Shown here: one piece after another, positions 14,760 to 21,677 of the stretch
Layout of the letters: the number at the start of each line of letters is the position of its first letter
Position numbering within the stretch: position 1 is the stretch's first letter
Origin: a virus
DNA length: 21,677 bases
Virus record (IMG/VR): IMGVR_UViG_3300027763_002157
Location: 1 to 21,677 of that record
Strand: one strand, 5' to 3'
Notes under the pieces: model-generated
Databases searched by the model: none
What the model was told of the DNA's origin: nothing
Seen by the model: the letters and a program-made list of their open reading frames with translations, nothing else
Translations under genes and position numbers: made by a program

Positions 14760-14774
14760 TTAGTCTCCAAAAAA

Positions 14775-14810
14775 AAATCTCTATGCCATATTATAACAGC
14801 ATAGAGATTT
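14775..14810 (-). terminator. Rho-independent terminator upstream of ligase, overlapping its promoter
   Basis: Perfect 12-bp inverted repeat, arms 14775-14786 and 14799-14810, loop of 12. On the minus strand the stem is followed at once by a run of T (nine in a row counting the stem end), so it should stop transcripts coming from the DUF2061/kinase operon. The plus-strand side lacks a T-run. The loop contains the -10 box of the ligase promoter. Confidence 0.82.
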
Positions 14811-14818
14811 TGTGTCAA
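14790..14818 (-). promoter_or_regulatory. Consensus sigma70 promoter for DNA ligase (P30)
   Basis: Minus-strand TTGACA at 14813-14818, exactly 17 bp, then TATAAT at 14790-14795 with extended -10 TGT. All twelve hexamer bases match. The spacer is one arm of the terminator stem, so transcripts starting near 14783 lack that arm and cannot form the hairpin. Confidence 0.82.
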
Positions 14819-14850
14819 TTAATGATTTTTAATCATTGTCTGTGACAATT
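14811..14850. repeat. Inverted repeat framed by a direct repeat, operator-like
   Basis: TGTGTCAATT (14811-14820) and TGTGACAATT (14841-14850) match in 9 of 10 bases and flank a perfect 7-bp inverted repeat (14821-14827 and 14831-14837, loop TTT). The first repeat contains the ligase -35 box. This resembles a protein-binding operator, but no regulator is known. Confidence 0.4.
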
Positions 14851-14859
14851 ACAGCAACT

Positions 14860-15060
14860 TTATCGACCCCAACTAACTTTATTCCATACTCGTTCATGAC
14901 ACCAAAACAAAAATATTTTGGTAACGACTTCAGTTATCGCAATTCCGCCAGCTAAAGCAAGTTCTCCGGTTATCAGCCAACTTATAATAAATGTGTCAAC
15001 TGTACCGGTTACTCGCCAACTAATTGCTTTGGCTAAACTGCGTGTGGGTGTATCACTCAA
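14860..15060 (-). CDS. DUF2061 small membrane protein
   Basis: A 66-residue protein matching the DUF2061 family: RSLAKAISWRVTGTVDTFIISWLITGE (7-33) then the second hydrophobic span with ITEVVTKIFLFWCHERVWNKV (42-62). Two membrane helices are expected. In bacteria this family is often found next to or fused with adenylylsulfate kinase genes; here it directly follows a protein with a CysC-like kinase domain. The start is a TTG at 15060, overlapping the preceding stop by eight bases; no in-frame ATG fits, and the family motif begins only a few residues in, so the TTG is credible. Function of the family is not known; a sulfate or membrane role is inference from context. Confidence 0.85.
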   Translation of the reverse strand: MSDTPTRSLAKAISWRVTGTVDTFIISWLITGELALAGGIAITEVVTKIFLFWCHERVWNKVSWGR

Positions 15061-15895
15061 GGCCTAAACTCTTTCTAATTTTAGTAGCACTGACGTCTGT
15101 TATATTTTTATCAAATGTTTCTTCTTCGATTTTGTAACCAACATCTCTGCCATATGTAATATTTACAATATTTGGAACAACTTGGATTTCATATTGCCCT
15201 TGATATACCATGTCCAAATCACGACGAATAAATGATTTTACCTTTTCAATTTCAAATGGATTGCTTCCTTGCCAACCTTGACAGTCTCGAATTTGAATAA
15301 CAACTTGTCCAGTTTTGGTAATGGCACGTTCAAATAATGCACGATGACCTTCGTGCCAAGGTTGCCAACGACCCAACATCTGCACCGTAGGTTTTTTCCA
15401 ATCAAACACAGGACGTCTGCGATTGTCTAAAATGTGTGAAGCAATAAACTCGCCCCATTTTTCTGCCTTTTGTTCTGTGATTCTAAAATCATATTGTTCA
15501 GGAGTAATAAATGCTTTATTAGTGTCTTCATAACGGCCTTTGTCAATAGTATCAACCCAAACAGTCCAATCTGCTTTAAAGTTGTTACGCATTTCTACTA
15601 ATGGTGCAACAAAGTCACAGATAACATAATCTACATCTGTCATGCTATCAGCCAGTTCTCGCATACGCAGACTTTGGCGAACTCGGCCTTCTGTACTGAA
15701 GTCCCAGTCATTGTATTTCTTACGCACATCATCGGCATTTAACCAACCAACTTTGACTTTCCTAAAAGGTGTCAGTGAAGTTTCATTAATTTTATAAGCA
15801 TCTTGTAAATGGTCAACAATATGTTGTGCCAAATATGTCTTACCAGCTCCAGGTAAGCCCATTATTAGTATTCGTTTTGGTGTATTATTCATCAT
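15053..15895 (-). CDS. Bifunctional CysC-like P-loop kinase / HxGH nucleotidyltransferase
   Basis: A 280-residue fusion. The N-terminal P-loop kinase has Walker A GLPGAGKT (13-20), NADDVRKKYNDWDFS (53-67) and an ICDFVAPLVEMR segment (92-103), resembling adenylylsulfate kinase. The C-terminal domain begins about 168 with GRWQPWHEGH (175-184), the HxGH nucleotide-binding motif, and ends with SATKIR (269-274), the ISxTxIR-type motif of cytidylyl- and NMN adenylyltransferases. GRWQPWHEGH is close to the GRFQPFHxGH of NadM-type enzymes, so an NAD-salvage role (kinase plus adenylyltransferase, NadR domains in reverse order) is one option; an activated sulfate or sugar reaction is another. Start ATG 15895 overlaps the previous stop; AGGA lies about seven bases upstream. 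Confidence 0.85.
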   Translation of the reverse strand: MMNNTPKRILIMGLPGAGKTYLAQHIVDHLQDAYKINETSLTPFRKVKVGWLNADDVRKKYNDWDFSTEGRVRQSLRMRELADSMTDVDYVICDFVAPLVEMRNNFKADWTVWVDTIDKGRYEDTNKAFITPEQYDFRITEQKAEKWGEFIASHILDNRRRPVFDWKKPTVQMLGRWQPWHEGHRALFERAITKTGQVVIQIRDCQGWQGSNPFEIEKVKSFIRRDLDMVYQGQYEIQVVPNIVNITYGRDVGYKIEEETFDKNITDVSATKIRKSLGLE

Positions 15896-16097
15896 AGTGA
15901 TGATCCTGCATTAAATCTTGCCGTTTTCTATACAACATTGATAGTTCATCTTTGAGTTTAAGTTTTTCTTTTTTAAGTGTTTCTACTTGATATTCATCCC
16001 ATGATTTTTGGGAAAGAATTTGTTCAAGTTGTCTTGCCAATTGAGTGTGTCTGTTGTCCACAGTTCTGATATGATGTTCGAGAGAGTCGATGTCCAT
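15885..16097 (-). CDS. YdcH/DUF465-like small coiled-coil protein
   Basis: A 70-residue helical protein: MDIDSLEHHIRTVDNRHTQLARQLEQ, then VETLKKEKLKLKDELSML. This matches the DUF465 (YdcH) pattern of a helical hairpin with DNRH and the L-KKEKL-LKDE signature. Function of the family is unknown. A frame open to a TTG at 16130 exists, but the ATG at 16097 has an AAGGAG six bases upstream, so I start there. It is the first gene of the operon with the kinase fusion and DUF2061, and its stop overlaps the kinase start by 11 bases. Confidence 0.8.
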   Translation of the reverse strand: MDIDSLEHHIRTVDNRHTQLARQLEQILSQKSWDEYQVETLKKEKLKLKDELSMLYRKRQDLMQDHHYDE

Positions 16098-16123
16098 TTT
16101 AATCTCCTTAAAAACCGCCATAG

Positions 16124-16152
16124 TTGACAATATATATTTAAGGCTGTATAAT
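16124..16152 (+). promoter_or_regulatory. Consensus sigma70 promoter for the HNH gene
   Basis: Plus-strand TTGACA at 16124-16129, exactly 17 bp, then TATAAT at 16147-16152. The predicted start is near 16159, 34 bases before the ATG. The promoter gives the HNH gene early expression independent of the late operon that follows. Confidence 0.75.
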
Positions 16153-16179
16153 TGTTTTTACGGGCAACCGATTTATAAG

Positions 16180-16187
16180 ATTAAATA
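16180..16187 (+). promoter_or_regulatory. Weak late-promoter-like octamer before the HNH gene
   Basis: ATTAAATA has one mismatch to NATAAATA and lies exactly 5 bases before the HNH ATG, the same spacing as the two good late octamers at 4788 and 16790. The A/T-rich surroundings make a chance match quite possible. Confidence 0.35.
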
Positions 16188-16192
16188 AAAAT

Positions 16193-16732
16193 ATGAGTGA
16201 TGTATTACTTTTAAACAGCGATGGTACTCCACTATCAATGTTACCACCCAGTGTCATTGATTGGACTTATGCCATCAAACTAGTTTATCTAAACAAAGTA
16301 TCTGTGGTCAAAGAGTATGATGATTGGGTAGTTCACAGTCAAAAATTAGCAATTCCTGTGCCCAGTATCATTATGACCAAGCGTTATGTGCGTCCAAAAA
16401 ATAAAGTATTGTTTAATCGTAAAATGGTTTATCTTCGTGATAATTACACTTGTCAATACTGCGGAGAACAATTTCAAGCCAAAGATTTGACATTAGATCA
16501 TGTACAGCCAAAAAGCAAAGGCGGTAATAGTTCATGGAGTAATTTAGTTACATGTTGTGGTACATGCAATTGGCTTAAAGGTGCCAAAGCTATAGAGCCA
16601 TTGACCAAGCCCAAAGAACCCAGCTATTGGCAAATGGTCAAAGTTGTTAAACAACATAATCCTTATCACATGAGGGATCCCGCCTGGGCAGAATATCTAG
16701 GCTATGAACAACCAAGGCAAGCAACAGGATAA
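16193..16732 (+). CDS. HNH endonuclease, stand-alone
   Basis: A 179-residue protein with a zinc-stabilised HNH domain: C87-QY-C90, LTLDHVQPKSKGG (99-111) carrying the catalytic D102-H103, N117 in WSNLV, and C122-GT-C125. The N-terminal 75 residues (VLLLNSDGTPLSMLPPSVIDW) match a family of 5-methylcytosine-restriction-like HNH proteins common in marine bacteria and their phages; a role in DNA cutting is expected, target unknown. It is the only plus-strand gene in its neighbourhood and has its own sigma70 promoter and terminator. No ribosome binding site of note precedes the ATG; a weak TAAGA lies 15 bases upstream. Homing, host-DNA degradation or a packaging-related role are all possible. Confidence 0.88.
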   Translation: MSDVLLLNSDGTPLSMLPPSVIDWTYAIKLVYLNKVSVVKEYDDWVVHSQKLAIPVPSIIMTKRYVRPKNKVLFNRKMVYLRDNYTCQYCGEQFQAKDLTLDHVQPKSKGGNSSWSNLVTCCGTCNWLKGAKAIEPLTKPKEPSYWQMVKVVKQHNPYHMRDPAWAEYLGYEQPRQATG

Positions 16733-16733
16733 T

Positions 16734-16756
16734 AAAAGGCACTTAATGTGCCTTTT
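16734..16756 (+). terminator. Rho-independent terminator after the HNH gene
   Basis: Perfect 9-bp stem, arms 16734-16742 and 16748-16756, loop TTAAT. The right arm ends in TTTT; the left arm begins AAAA, so it could also work on the minus strand. It starts two bases after the HNH stop and isolates that gene from the late operon starting at 16803. Confidence 0.85.
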
Positions 16757-16789
16757 ATATTGACTTATTATCTACATACATTATTCCAT

Positions 16790-16797
16790 AATAAATA
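16790..16797 (+). promoter_or_regulatory. T4-type late promoter octamer (L2)
   Basis: AATAAATA matches NATAAATA and ends 5 bases before the gp25 ATG at 16803, exactly as at 4788. The predicted start is the A of the ATG. No Shine-Dalgarno precedes gp25. It heads the gp25-gp6 operon. Confidence 0.75.
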
Positions 16798-16802
16798 CAT
16801 GT

Positions 16803-17189
16803 ATGAGAGTCTTTAAAGGTTATAGTACAGTGGGCAAGGAATGGGGCAACTTCAAAATCTATGATATTGAGCTTGCTAAACGTGATCTGCTCAATGAAAT
16901 GTACACTCGTAAGGGTGAAAGATTAATGAGTCCCGAATACGGTTATATTGTATGGGATTTACTATTTGATCCATTAACTCATGAATTAGTAGACTACATT
17001 AGAGGGGATACTCTGCGAATAATCAGCAGAGATCCTAGACTAGAACTTAATACATTAGACGTTACCGAGGACGTTGATTTACAGACATTAACAGTGAAAG
17101 TAATTTTGAATTATGTTCCCACTGCGACAATAACTGATTTAGTAGCAGTTTTTTCCAGAGACATAGCTTCAAATAAACTACAAGGATAA
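16803..17189 (+). CDS. gp25: gp25 baseplate wedge protein
   Basis: A 128-residue protein of the GPW/gp25 family. The hallmark RKGERLMSPEYGYIVWDLLFDPL (36-58) contains the conserved ERxMxPExG motif, followed by a two-strand C-terminal part (LQTLTVKVILNYVPT). gp25 joins gp6 to the inner wedge and is related to sheath C-terminal handshake domains, so it helps start sheath assembly. It is the first gene of a late operon and appears leaderless. It is separated from gp6 by four bases. Confidence 0.95.
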   Translation: MRVFKGYSTVGKEWGNFKIYDIELAKRDLLNEMYTRKGERLMSPEYGYIVWDLLFDPLTHELVDYIRGDTLRIISRDPRLELNTLDVTEDVDLQTLTVKVILNYVPTATITDLVAVFSRDIASNKLQG

Positions 17190-17193
17190 GGCA

Positions 17194-20100
17194 ATGCCAA
17201 AAGCAATTAGACAAGAAAACTTATACGGTGCAGAAGATTGGAGTATAGTATACAGCAGTTTTAAAAATGCTGAATTTACCAGCTACGATTTTGATACATT
17301 GCGTGACAGCATGGTTGGCTATATGCAAGTTAACTATCCAGAAGAGTTTAATGATTACATTCAAAACAGTGAATTTATTGCATTATTAGACTTGGTAGCT
17401 TATGTAGGACAAAACCTGGCATTCCGCATGGATTTAAATGCTAGGGAGAATATTTTAGATACAGCAGAGAAACGTGAAAGTGTGCTACGCATTGCACGTA
17501 TGCTGTCTTATAAACCAAAACGTGTTCGTCCTGCTCAAGGATTTTTAAAAGTAACAAGTGTTATTACCACTGACCAAATCATTGATAGTACAGGTGCCAA
17601 CTTGGCCAACAAAACAGTACAATGGGGCAGTGACACCAGCGAGTTAGAATATGAACGTTTTATTAGAATTCTAAATGCGGCATTCAGTGATAATAATAAA
17701 TTTGGCACACCTGTGAAAAGATCAGTGAACAACGAATCTAGTAACATATTTGAAATATATCAATTTAATAATACAAATTTAATAACTAATTACTCTACCA
17801 GTGCTTTAGTAGATGGCATTGATTTGAATTTTGATTTGCTGCCTATTGATATTGATGCTTCTGGCTTTATTACGCAGTCTGAACCAGACTATCAAAATGC
17901 ATTTAGTGTCATGTATAGAAATGATGGCAAAGGAGTCGGTAGCTCAAAAACTGGATTTTTCTTTTTAGCCAAACAGGGTTATATTACTAGTACCATTGAA
18001 TACATATCTACCCCAGTGGCTAATGCAGTAATTGATTTGCCACAAACAGAAAATATCAGCGAAGAAGATTATTTTGTACAAACAGTTGATCAATACGGTA
18101 CTGTATTAAAAACTTGGACAAGAGTTGGAAACTTAGATTTTTCAAATATTGTAGTTAATGAACAAAACGGTGTTAGCAAAGACATTTATGAAGTGATATA
18201 CAGCGACAACGACATCACCAGTATCAAATTTGGTGACGGTACATTTACAAATGTTCCTACTGGGTATATTCGTATTTGGTATAGAACAGCGGAAAATAGT
18301 TTTATCAAAGTTCGATCTGGTGAAATTAATAATGTTATATTTGATATTACATACAATAATGCCAACAATCAAAGTCAAACATTGACCATGGTATTAGAGT
18401 TGCAGGACAATATGGTCACTGGACTTCCTGCAGAGTCATTAGCTGAAATCAAACAAAACGCACCGGAAGCATTTTACAGTAAAAATAGAATGGTCACAGG
18501 TGATGACTATAATGGTTTCTTACCAACATTAAACAATGATGTATTGTTTATGAAAGCTGAAAACAGAACATTTAGTGGACACAGTAGAAATGTTGATTTA
18601 AAAGATCCCACAGGTAAGAGTAGACCATTAATGGAATTTGCCGATGATGGATATTTGTATAGCACAGAATATACTAAGAATTTTTATATTGCAGATGACA
18701 CAAGTCGTCGCACAGTTGATCTACTAGACGAATATATTGAAAATAAACTCAGTGATATTAGCTTGTTGAATTTTTACTATGGTAAATTGAACTTAGATGG
18801 ACAAACTAACTCAACTAATTTTGACTTAGTTAACATGGGTAAGACTGCCTGGCATACAACATTAAAAACAGAAATTCCCGCTGGACAGGAAAATTTAACT
18901 GGAATTCAAGTAAACAGCATTAACACCGATGACCCATGGGATAGTTTTGACATCGGCGGCGGTATGATTCAAATTAACAATGAATTATTCAGTTATAGAG
19001 GGATTGACAAAAATACCAACACATTCACTGGTATTTCTCGTGCCCGCCAAGGAACTAAATTAGGATTACATACTCCAGGCACTGTTGTTTATAAAGTCTA
19101 TGATTATAGATGGAATTCTGCATATTATGATATAACCAGTTCTAATGGTTTTGTATCTGAATCTAAATATAACCCAACTCCACAGAAGTTGGGATTTACT
19201 ACCAGCGGTCCGTTGCGAACAGTGCGCCCAGGAAGTTTTATTAAATTTGAAGATAGTAATGGTGTGTTTACTTGGTCTACTATATTAGATATCAAAGGCG
19301 ATGGCTTGGGTTTAGAAAATAGTTCTTATGTTTACACAGGTCTATTAGCCAATGGCATGGGTCCAGTAGAAATTAGTAAATCAATTGTTGATGATCAAGT
19401 TATACGAAGTATCATACCTGCATTTACTAGAGTCTTTGATGACACAACAAGATCTACTTTAATGGAAAAACTAGAAGATAAAAAAAGTTTTGCTTTGAAA
19501 TTTGATAATCAAACGCCTAAGTGGACTATTATTCCAGATACTACTGTCATCAATTTGACCAGTGCTTTTGACACTAAAGACGATAGCACAGGTTGGTTGA
19601 TATATGTAAAAAGAGAAACAGCAGGTTGGACAGCAACAATACGACAACTTGATTATGTTTTTGGCAGCGAAGAATTAATTCGTTTTTATAATATTAATTT
19701 TGCAACAACTTTTAATCCCAGCTTTCAAAATGTAAGTAAAGATTCAATTACCGTGTTGGGATTAGTTGAAGATACTGCAACTAAAAAATTAAAATTAGCA
19801 GAAAAACAAACATATAGAATCAGCGGATACTATGTTTATGATGATGGTTACACTGATAACAGTAAAGTTAAAGTCACACCCATTGACATGGACAATGACT
19901 TCTTACCAGATGACCCTCGTCACTTTTTAAATATAGTTGAGAATAATCAAATTGCATTAATTAACTATGATGAGGGAGATTTTAGTTATAATATTCCTGC
20001 AGAGCTATCAACTACTAAACCTATTCTAAAAAAAGTAAATGGCAAGATGTCATTGCCGTTTAAATGGAATCATGTTGTAGAAGCAGATCAAACATTGAAT

Positions 20101-20670
20101 CCTAGTTTAACTAATATCATTGACGTCTATGTATTGACTAAAAGCTACAATGAAGAGTATGTTGTTTGGAAACGCAAAAATAATACAAAAACGGCGGCGC
20201 CGTTGCCGGCAACCACAGAAGAACTGAGAACTAGTTTTTCTAATTTACTGAGTTATAAAATGATGACAGATGAAATTATATTTCATCCTGTTAAATTTAA
20301 ACCATTGTTTGGAACATTATCTGCTTCACAGTTTCAAGCACAGTTTAAAGTAGTTAAGAGTATGAAAAGCAAACTCACTGACAGTGAAGTTAAAAGTAAA
20401 GTAGTAAATGCCATTGACATATTCTTTACTCCAGGAAATTTTGGATTTGGTGAAATATTTTATTTTACAGAATTGGCTGCATATCTACACTCAAGTTTAA
20501 GCAATGATCTAAGCAGTGTGGTCATTGTTCCAATCAGTGCTGAAGGACGATTTGGTACATTATTTCAAATACAACCAGACAGAAATGAAGTAGTAACCAG
20601 TGTGGCAAGTGTAAATGACATCATTGTTATAAACGAAATCACTGACAACAATATTAGGATCGGCAAATGA
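17194..20670 (+). CDS. gp6: gp6 baseplate wedge protein (long marine form)
   Basis: An 1158-residue protein whose N-terminal region (YGAEDWSIVYSSFKNAEFTSYDFDTLRDSMVGYMQVNYPEEFNDY and EFIALLDLVAYVGQNLAFRMDLNARE) is typical of gp6, the wedge component that forms the inner iris of the T4-like baseplate. T4 gp6 has 660 residues; here extra beta-rich blocks are inserted, for example DDPWDSFDIGGGMIQINNELF to GISRARQGT at about 578-621. The C-terminus keeps LTDSEVKSKVVNAIDIFFTPGNFGFGEIFYFTEL, matching the gp6/gpJ-like end. An AAGG precedes the ATG. The next gene overlaps its stop (ATGA at 20667-20670). Confidence 0.92.
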   Translation: MPKAIRQENLYGAEDWSIVYSSFKNAEFTSYDFDTLRDSMVGYMQVNYPEEFNDYIQNSEFIALLDLVAYVGQNLAFRMDLNARENILDTAEKRESVLRIARMLSYKPKRVRPAQGFLKVTSVITTDQIIDSTGANLANKTVQWGSDTSELEYERFIRILNAAFSDNNKFGTPVKRSVNNESSNIFEIYQFNNTNLITNYSTSALVDGIDLNFDLLPIDIDASGFITQSEPDYQNAFSVMYRNDGKGVGSSKTGFFFLAKQGYITSTIEYISTPVANAVIDLPQTENISEEDYFVQTVDQYGTVLKTWTRVGNLDFSNIVVNEQNGVSKDIYEVIYSDNDITSIKFGDGTFTNVPTGYIRIWYRTAENSFIKVRSGEINNVIFDITYNNANNQSQTLTMVLELQDNMVTGLPAESLAEIKQNAPEAFYSKNRMVTGDDYNGFLPTLNNDVLFMKAENRTFSGHSRNVDLKDPTGKSRPLMEFADDGYLYSTEYTKNFYIADDTSRRTVDLLDEYIENKLSDISLLNFYYGKLNLDGQTNSTNFDLVNMGKTAWHTTLKTEIPAGQENLTGIQVNSINTDDPWDSFDIGGGMIQINNELFSYRGIDKNTNTFTGISRARQGTKLGLHTPGTVVYKVYDYRWNSAYYDITSSNGFVSESKYNPTPQKLGFTTSGPLRTVRPGSFIKFEDSNGVFTWSTILDIKGDGLGLENSSYVYTGLLANGMGPVEISKSIVDDQVIRSIIPAFTRVFDDTTRSTLMEKLEDKKSFALKFDNQTPKWTIIPDTTVINLTSAFDTKDDSTGWLIYVKRETAGWTATIRQLDYVFGSEELIRFYNINFATTFNPSFQNVSKDSITVLGLVEDTATKKLKLAEKQTYRISGYYVYDDGYTDNSKVKVTPIDMDNDFLPDDPRHFLNIVENNQIALINYDEGDFSYNIPAELSTTKPILKKVNGKMSLPFKWNHVVEADQTLNPSLTNIIDVYVLTKSYNEEYVVWKRKNNTKTAAPLPATTEELRTSFSNLLSYKMMTDEIIFHPVKFKPLFGTLSASQFQAQFKVVKSMKSKLTDSEVKSKVVNAIDIFFTPGNFGFGEIFYFTELAAYLHSSLSNDLSSVVIVPISAEGRFGTLFQIQPDRNEVVTSVASVNDIIVINEITDNNIRIGK

Positions 20671-21677
20671 GTAAACAAGTAAAAAAACCTGCCCAACTAA
20701 CTCCTGCTAAAGTTAGTAATATAAATTTATTACCCAGCGGATTATCCACAGACCCTAATAAAAAAATGTTAGACTCCAGCCTAGACGTGATGTCTAGCAA
20801 AGGGCAGATACTACCGTTTAAAGAAACCTATGGTACTAGAGTAGCTAGTAACAAAATAGAAGAATTCTTTAAAGTAGAAAGTGATCAAGTTCGACGAGAA
20901 AGTCAAGGCAATAATATGTTGGTGCTTAAAAAAAGCGACGACACTTATCTTGGCAAAGTTTCTTACTATGATATTGATAACTATTTTAATATCAAAGGCA
21001 GTCAATTAAAAGACGGAGTAGTTTTAGATAAAAATATTAACGTATTGGATCTTCCAGTAGATCCTATTAAATTAGCAGACTACAGTTCATATTATTGGTT
21101 AACTGATGATTTACCACCTTGTAGAATTCATTTAAATTCTACAAAATTTTCTATTGTCAATGATTTGTTAGGTAAACCATTTATAACTATTAAAGATGAT
21201 TCTATCAATCGTGAATTAGAATTACAAAATGGCATGGTTGTATATTTTACTGGTGCCATTGATACTGAATACAGAACCTTTAATGAAATATCTGCAGGTA
21301 ATTTTATTCCCGGCAAGAGTTATACAATTACGGAATTAGGCACCACTGATTTCACTGCAATAGGTGCAAGTGATAATACAGTTAAGTTAGGATTCACTGC
21401 AACTGGTGCAGGCTCTGGAACTGGTAAAGCAATAAATGAAGAGATAAAAGCATATTACGTTTATGGTGTGGGGAAAAGTATAGGTTTGTTTCTTAAATCA
21501 AAATTAGAAATAAGAACTCCTATAAGTGGTTTAGAAAAAAGACCATGGGACCAATACGGAAATACTTTTGATTATCCTAAATCTTCTTGGGACGACAGCG
21601 AATGGGACGGTAGTAATATGACTACTGAATTTGTTGAATATGTTGTGCAAGAAAAATATACTAATAATGCCAACCAT
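20667..21677 (+). CDS. Large virion structural protein, 3' end beyond window
   Basis: The first 337 residues of a gene that runs off the right edge; the frame has no stop. It begins MSKQVKKPAQLTPAKVSN and contains YYWLTDDLPPCRIHLNSTKF. At about 216-255 is an ITELGTTDFTAIGASDNTV-type unit ending GTGKA, a small beta module that recurs, sometimes many times, in large tail and fibre proteins of marine T4-like phages. In T4 the gene after gp6 is gp7, a wedge protein; position suggests an equivalent, but I see no direct gp7 match in this part. Translation is coupled to gp6 by an ATGA overlap. Confidence 0.8.
   Translation, partial: MSKQVKKPAQLTPAKVSNINLLPSGLSTDPNKKMLDSSLDVMSSKGQILPFKETYGTRVASNKIEEFFKVESDQVRRESQGNNMLVLKKSDDTYLGKVSYYDIDNYFNIKGSQLKDGVVLDKNINVLDLPVDPIKLADYSSYYWLTDDLPPCRIHLNSTKFSIVNDLLGKPFITIKDDSINRELELQNGMVVYFTGAIDTEYRTFNEISAGNFIPGKSYTITELGTTDFTAIGASDNTVKLGFTATGAGSGTGKAINEEIKAYYVYGVGKSIGLFLKSKLEIRTPISGLEKRPWDQYGNTFDYPKSSWDDSEWDGSNMTTEFVEYVVQEKYTNNANH

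Noticed and set aside
16098-16130. TTG start for the YdcH-like gene
   Set aside because: The ATG at 16097 has an AAGGAG at good spacing and matches the family start.
1-21677. tRNA genes, CRISPR arrays or insertion sequences
   Set aside because: No cloverleaf with T-loop, no regular repeat-spacer array and no transposase or terminal inverted repeats were seen.
20667-21677. Firm gp7 assignment for the last gene
   Set aside because: Position after gp6 suggests it, but the visible part shows no gp7-specific feature and the gene is truncated by the window.

Overview
The window looks like part of a lytic T4-like (Straboviridae/Kyanoviridae-type) myovirus genome, of the kind known from marine cyanophages and pelagiphages. 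It carries recognisable T4 core genes: both subunits of the gp46/gp47 recombination nuclease, the late sigma factor gp55, an ATP-dependent DNA ligase, and baseplate proteins gp53, gp5, gp25 and gp6. The DNA is A+T rich, genes are tightly packed with many ATGA or TAATG overlaps, and accessory proteins match types seen in marine T4-like phages (SegE-like GIY-YIG nuclease, MazG-like pyrophosphohydrolase, DUF2061). The host cannot be read from the sequence; an A+T-rich marine proteobacterium or cyanobacterium is a guess.

Layout. Positions 1-172 hold no convincing gene and are richer in G+C. From 4719 leftwards to 173, minus-strand early/middle genes encode gp55, a small basic protein, gp47, gp46, a small lysine-rich protein and a GIY-YIG nuclease. 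From 4801 to 11640 a plus-strand late operon builds the central baseplate: tube-junction protein, gp53-like, M23 peptidase, large hub protein, gp5-like spike and a degenerate GH24 lysozyme-like protein. From 14759 leftwards to 11643 a minus-strand block starts with DNA ligase and continues through small overlapping genes to a MazG-like enzyme. A second minus-strand unit (16097 to 14860) encodes a YdcH-like protein, a kinase/nucleotidyltransferase fusion and a DUF2061 membrane protein. An HNH nuclease gene at 16193-16732 stands alone with its own promoter and terminator. A second late operon starts at 16803 with gp25, gp6 and a large structural protein cut by the window end.

Regulation is unusually readable. 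Five near-consensus sigma70 promoters (TTGACA, 16-18 bp, TATAAT or one mismatch) sit in front of gp46, gp55, a small-gene operon, DNA ligase and the HNH gene. Two T4 late-promoter octamers (NATAAATA) precede both late operons, each exactly 5 bp before the ATG. Taken with the T4 late start rule, this predicts leaderless late mRNAs; gp55 and gp46 also seem leaderless or nearly so. The ligase promoter is nested inside a Rho-independent terminator, with its -10 box in the loop.

The most interesting biology: (1) first genes of transcription units appear to be leaderless while internal genes use Shine-Dalgarno sites or coupling; (2) the nested terminator/promoter acts as an insulator for ligase; (3) the T4 gp5 lysozyme module seems to have been split off and lost its catalytic part, with an M23 peptidase taking its place; (4) a kinase plus nucleotidyltransferase fusion is coupled to DUF2061, with no known phage role.
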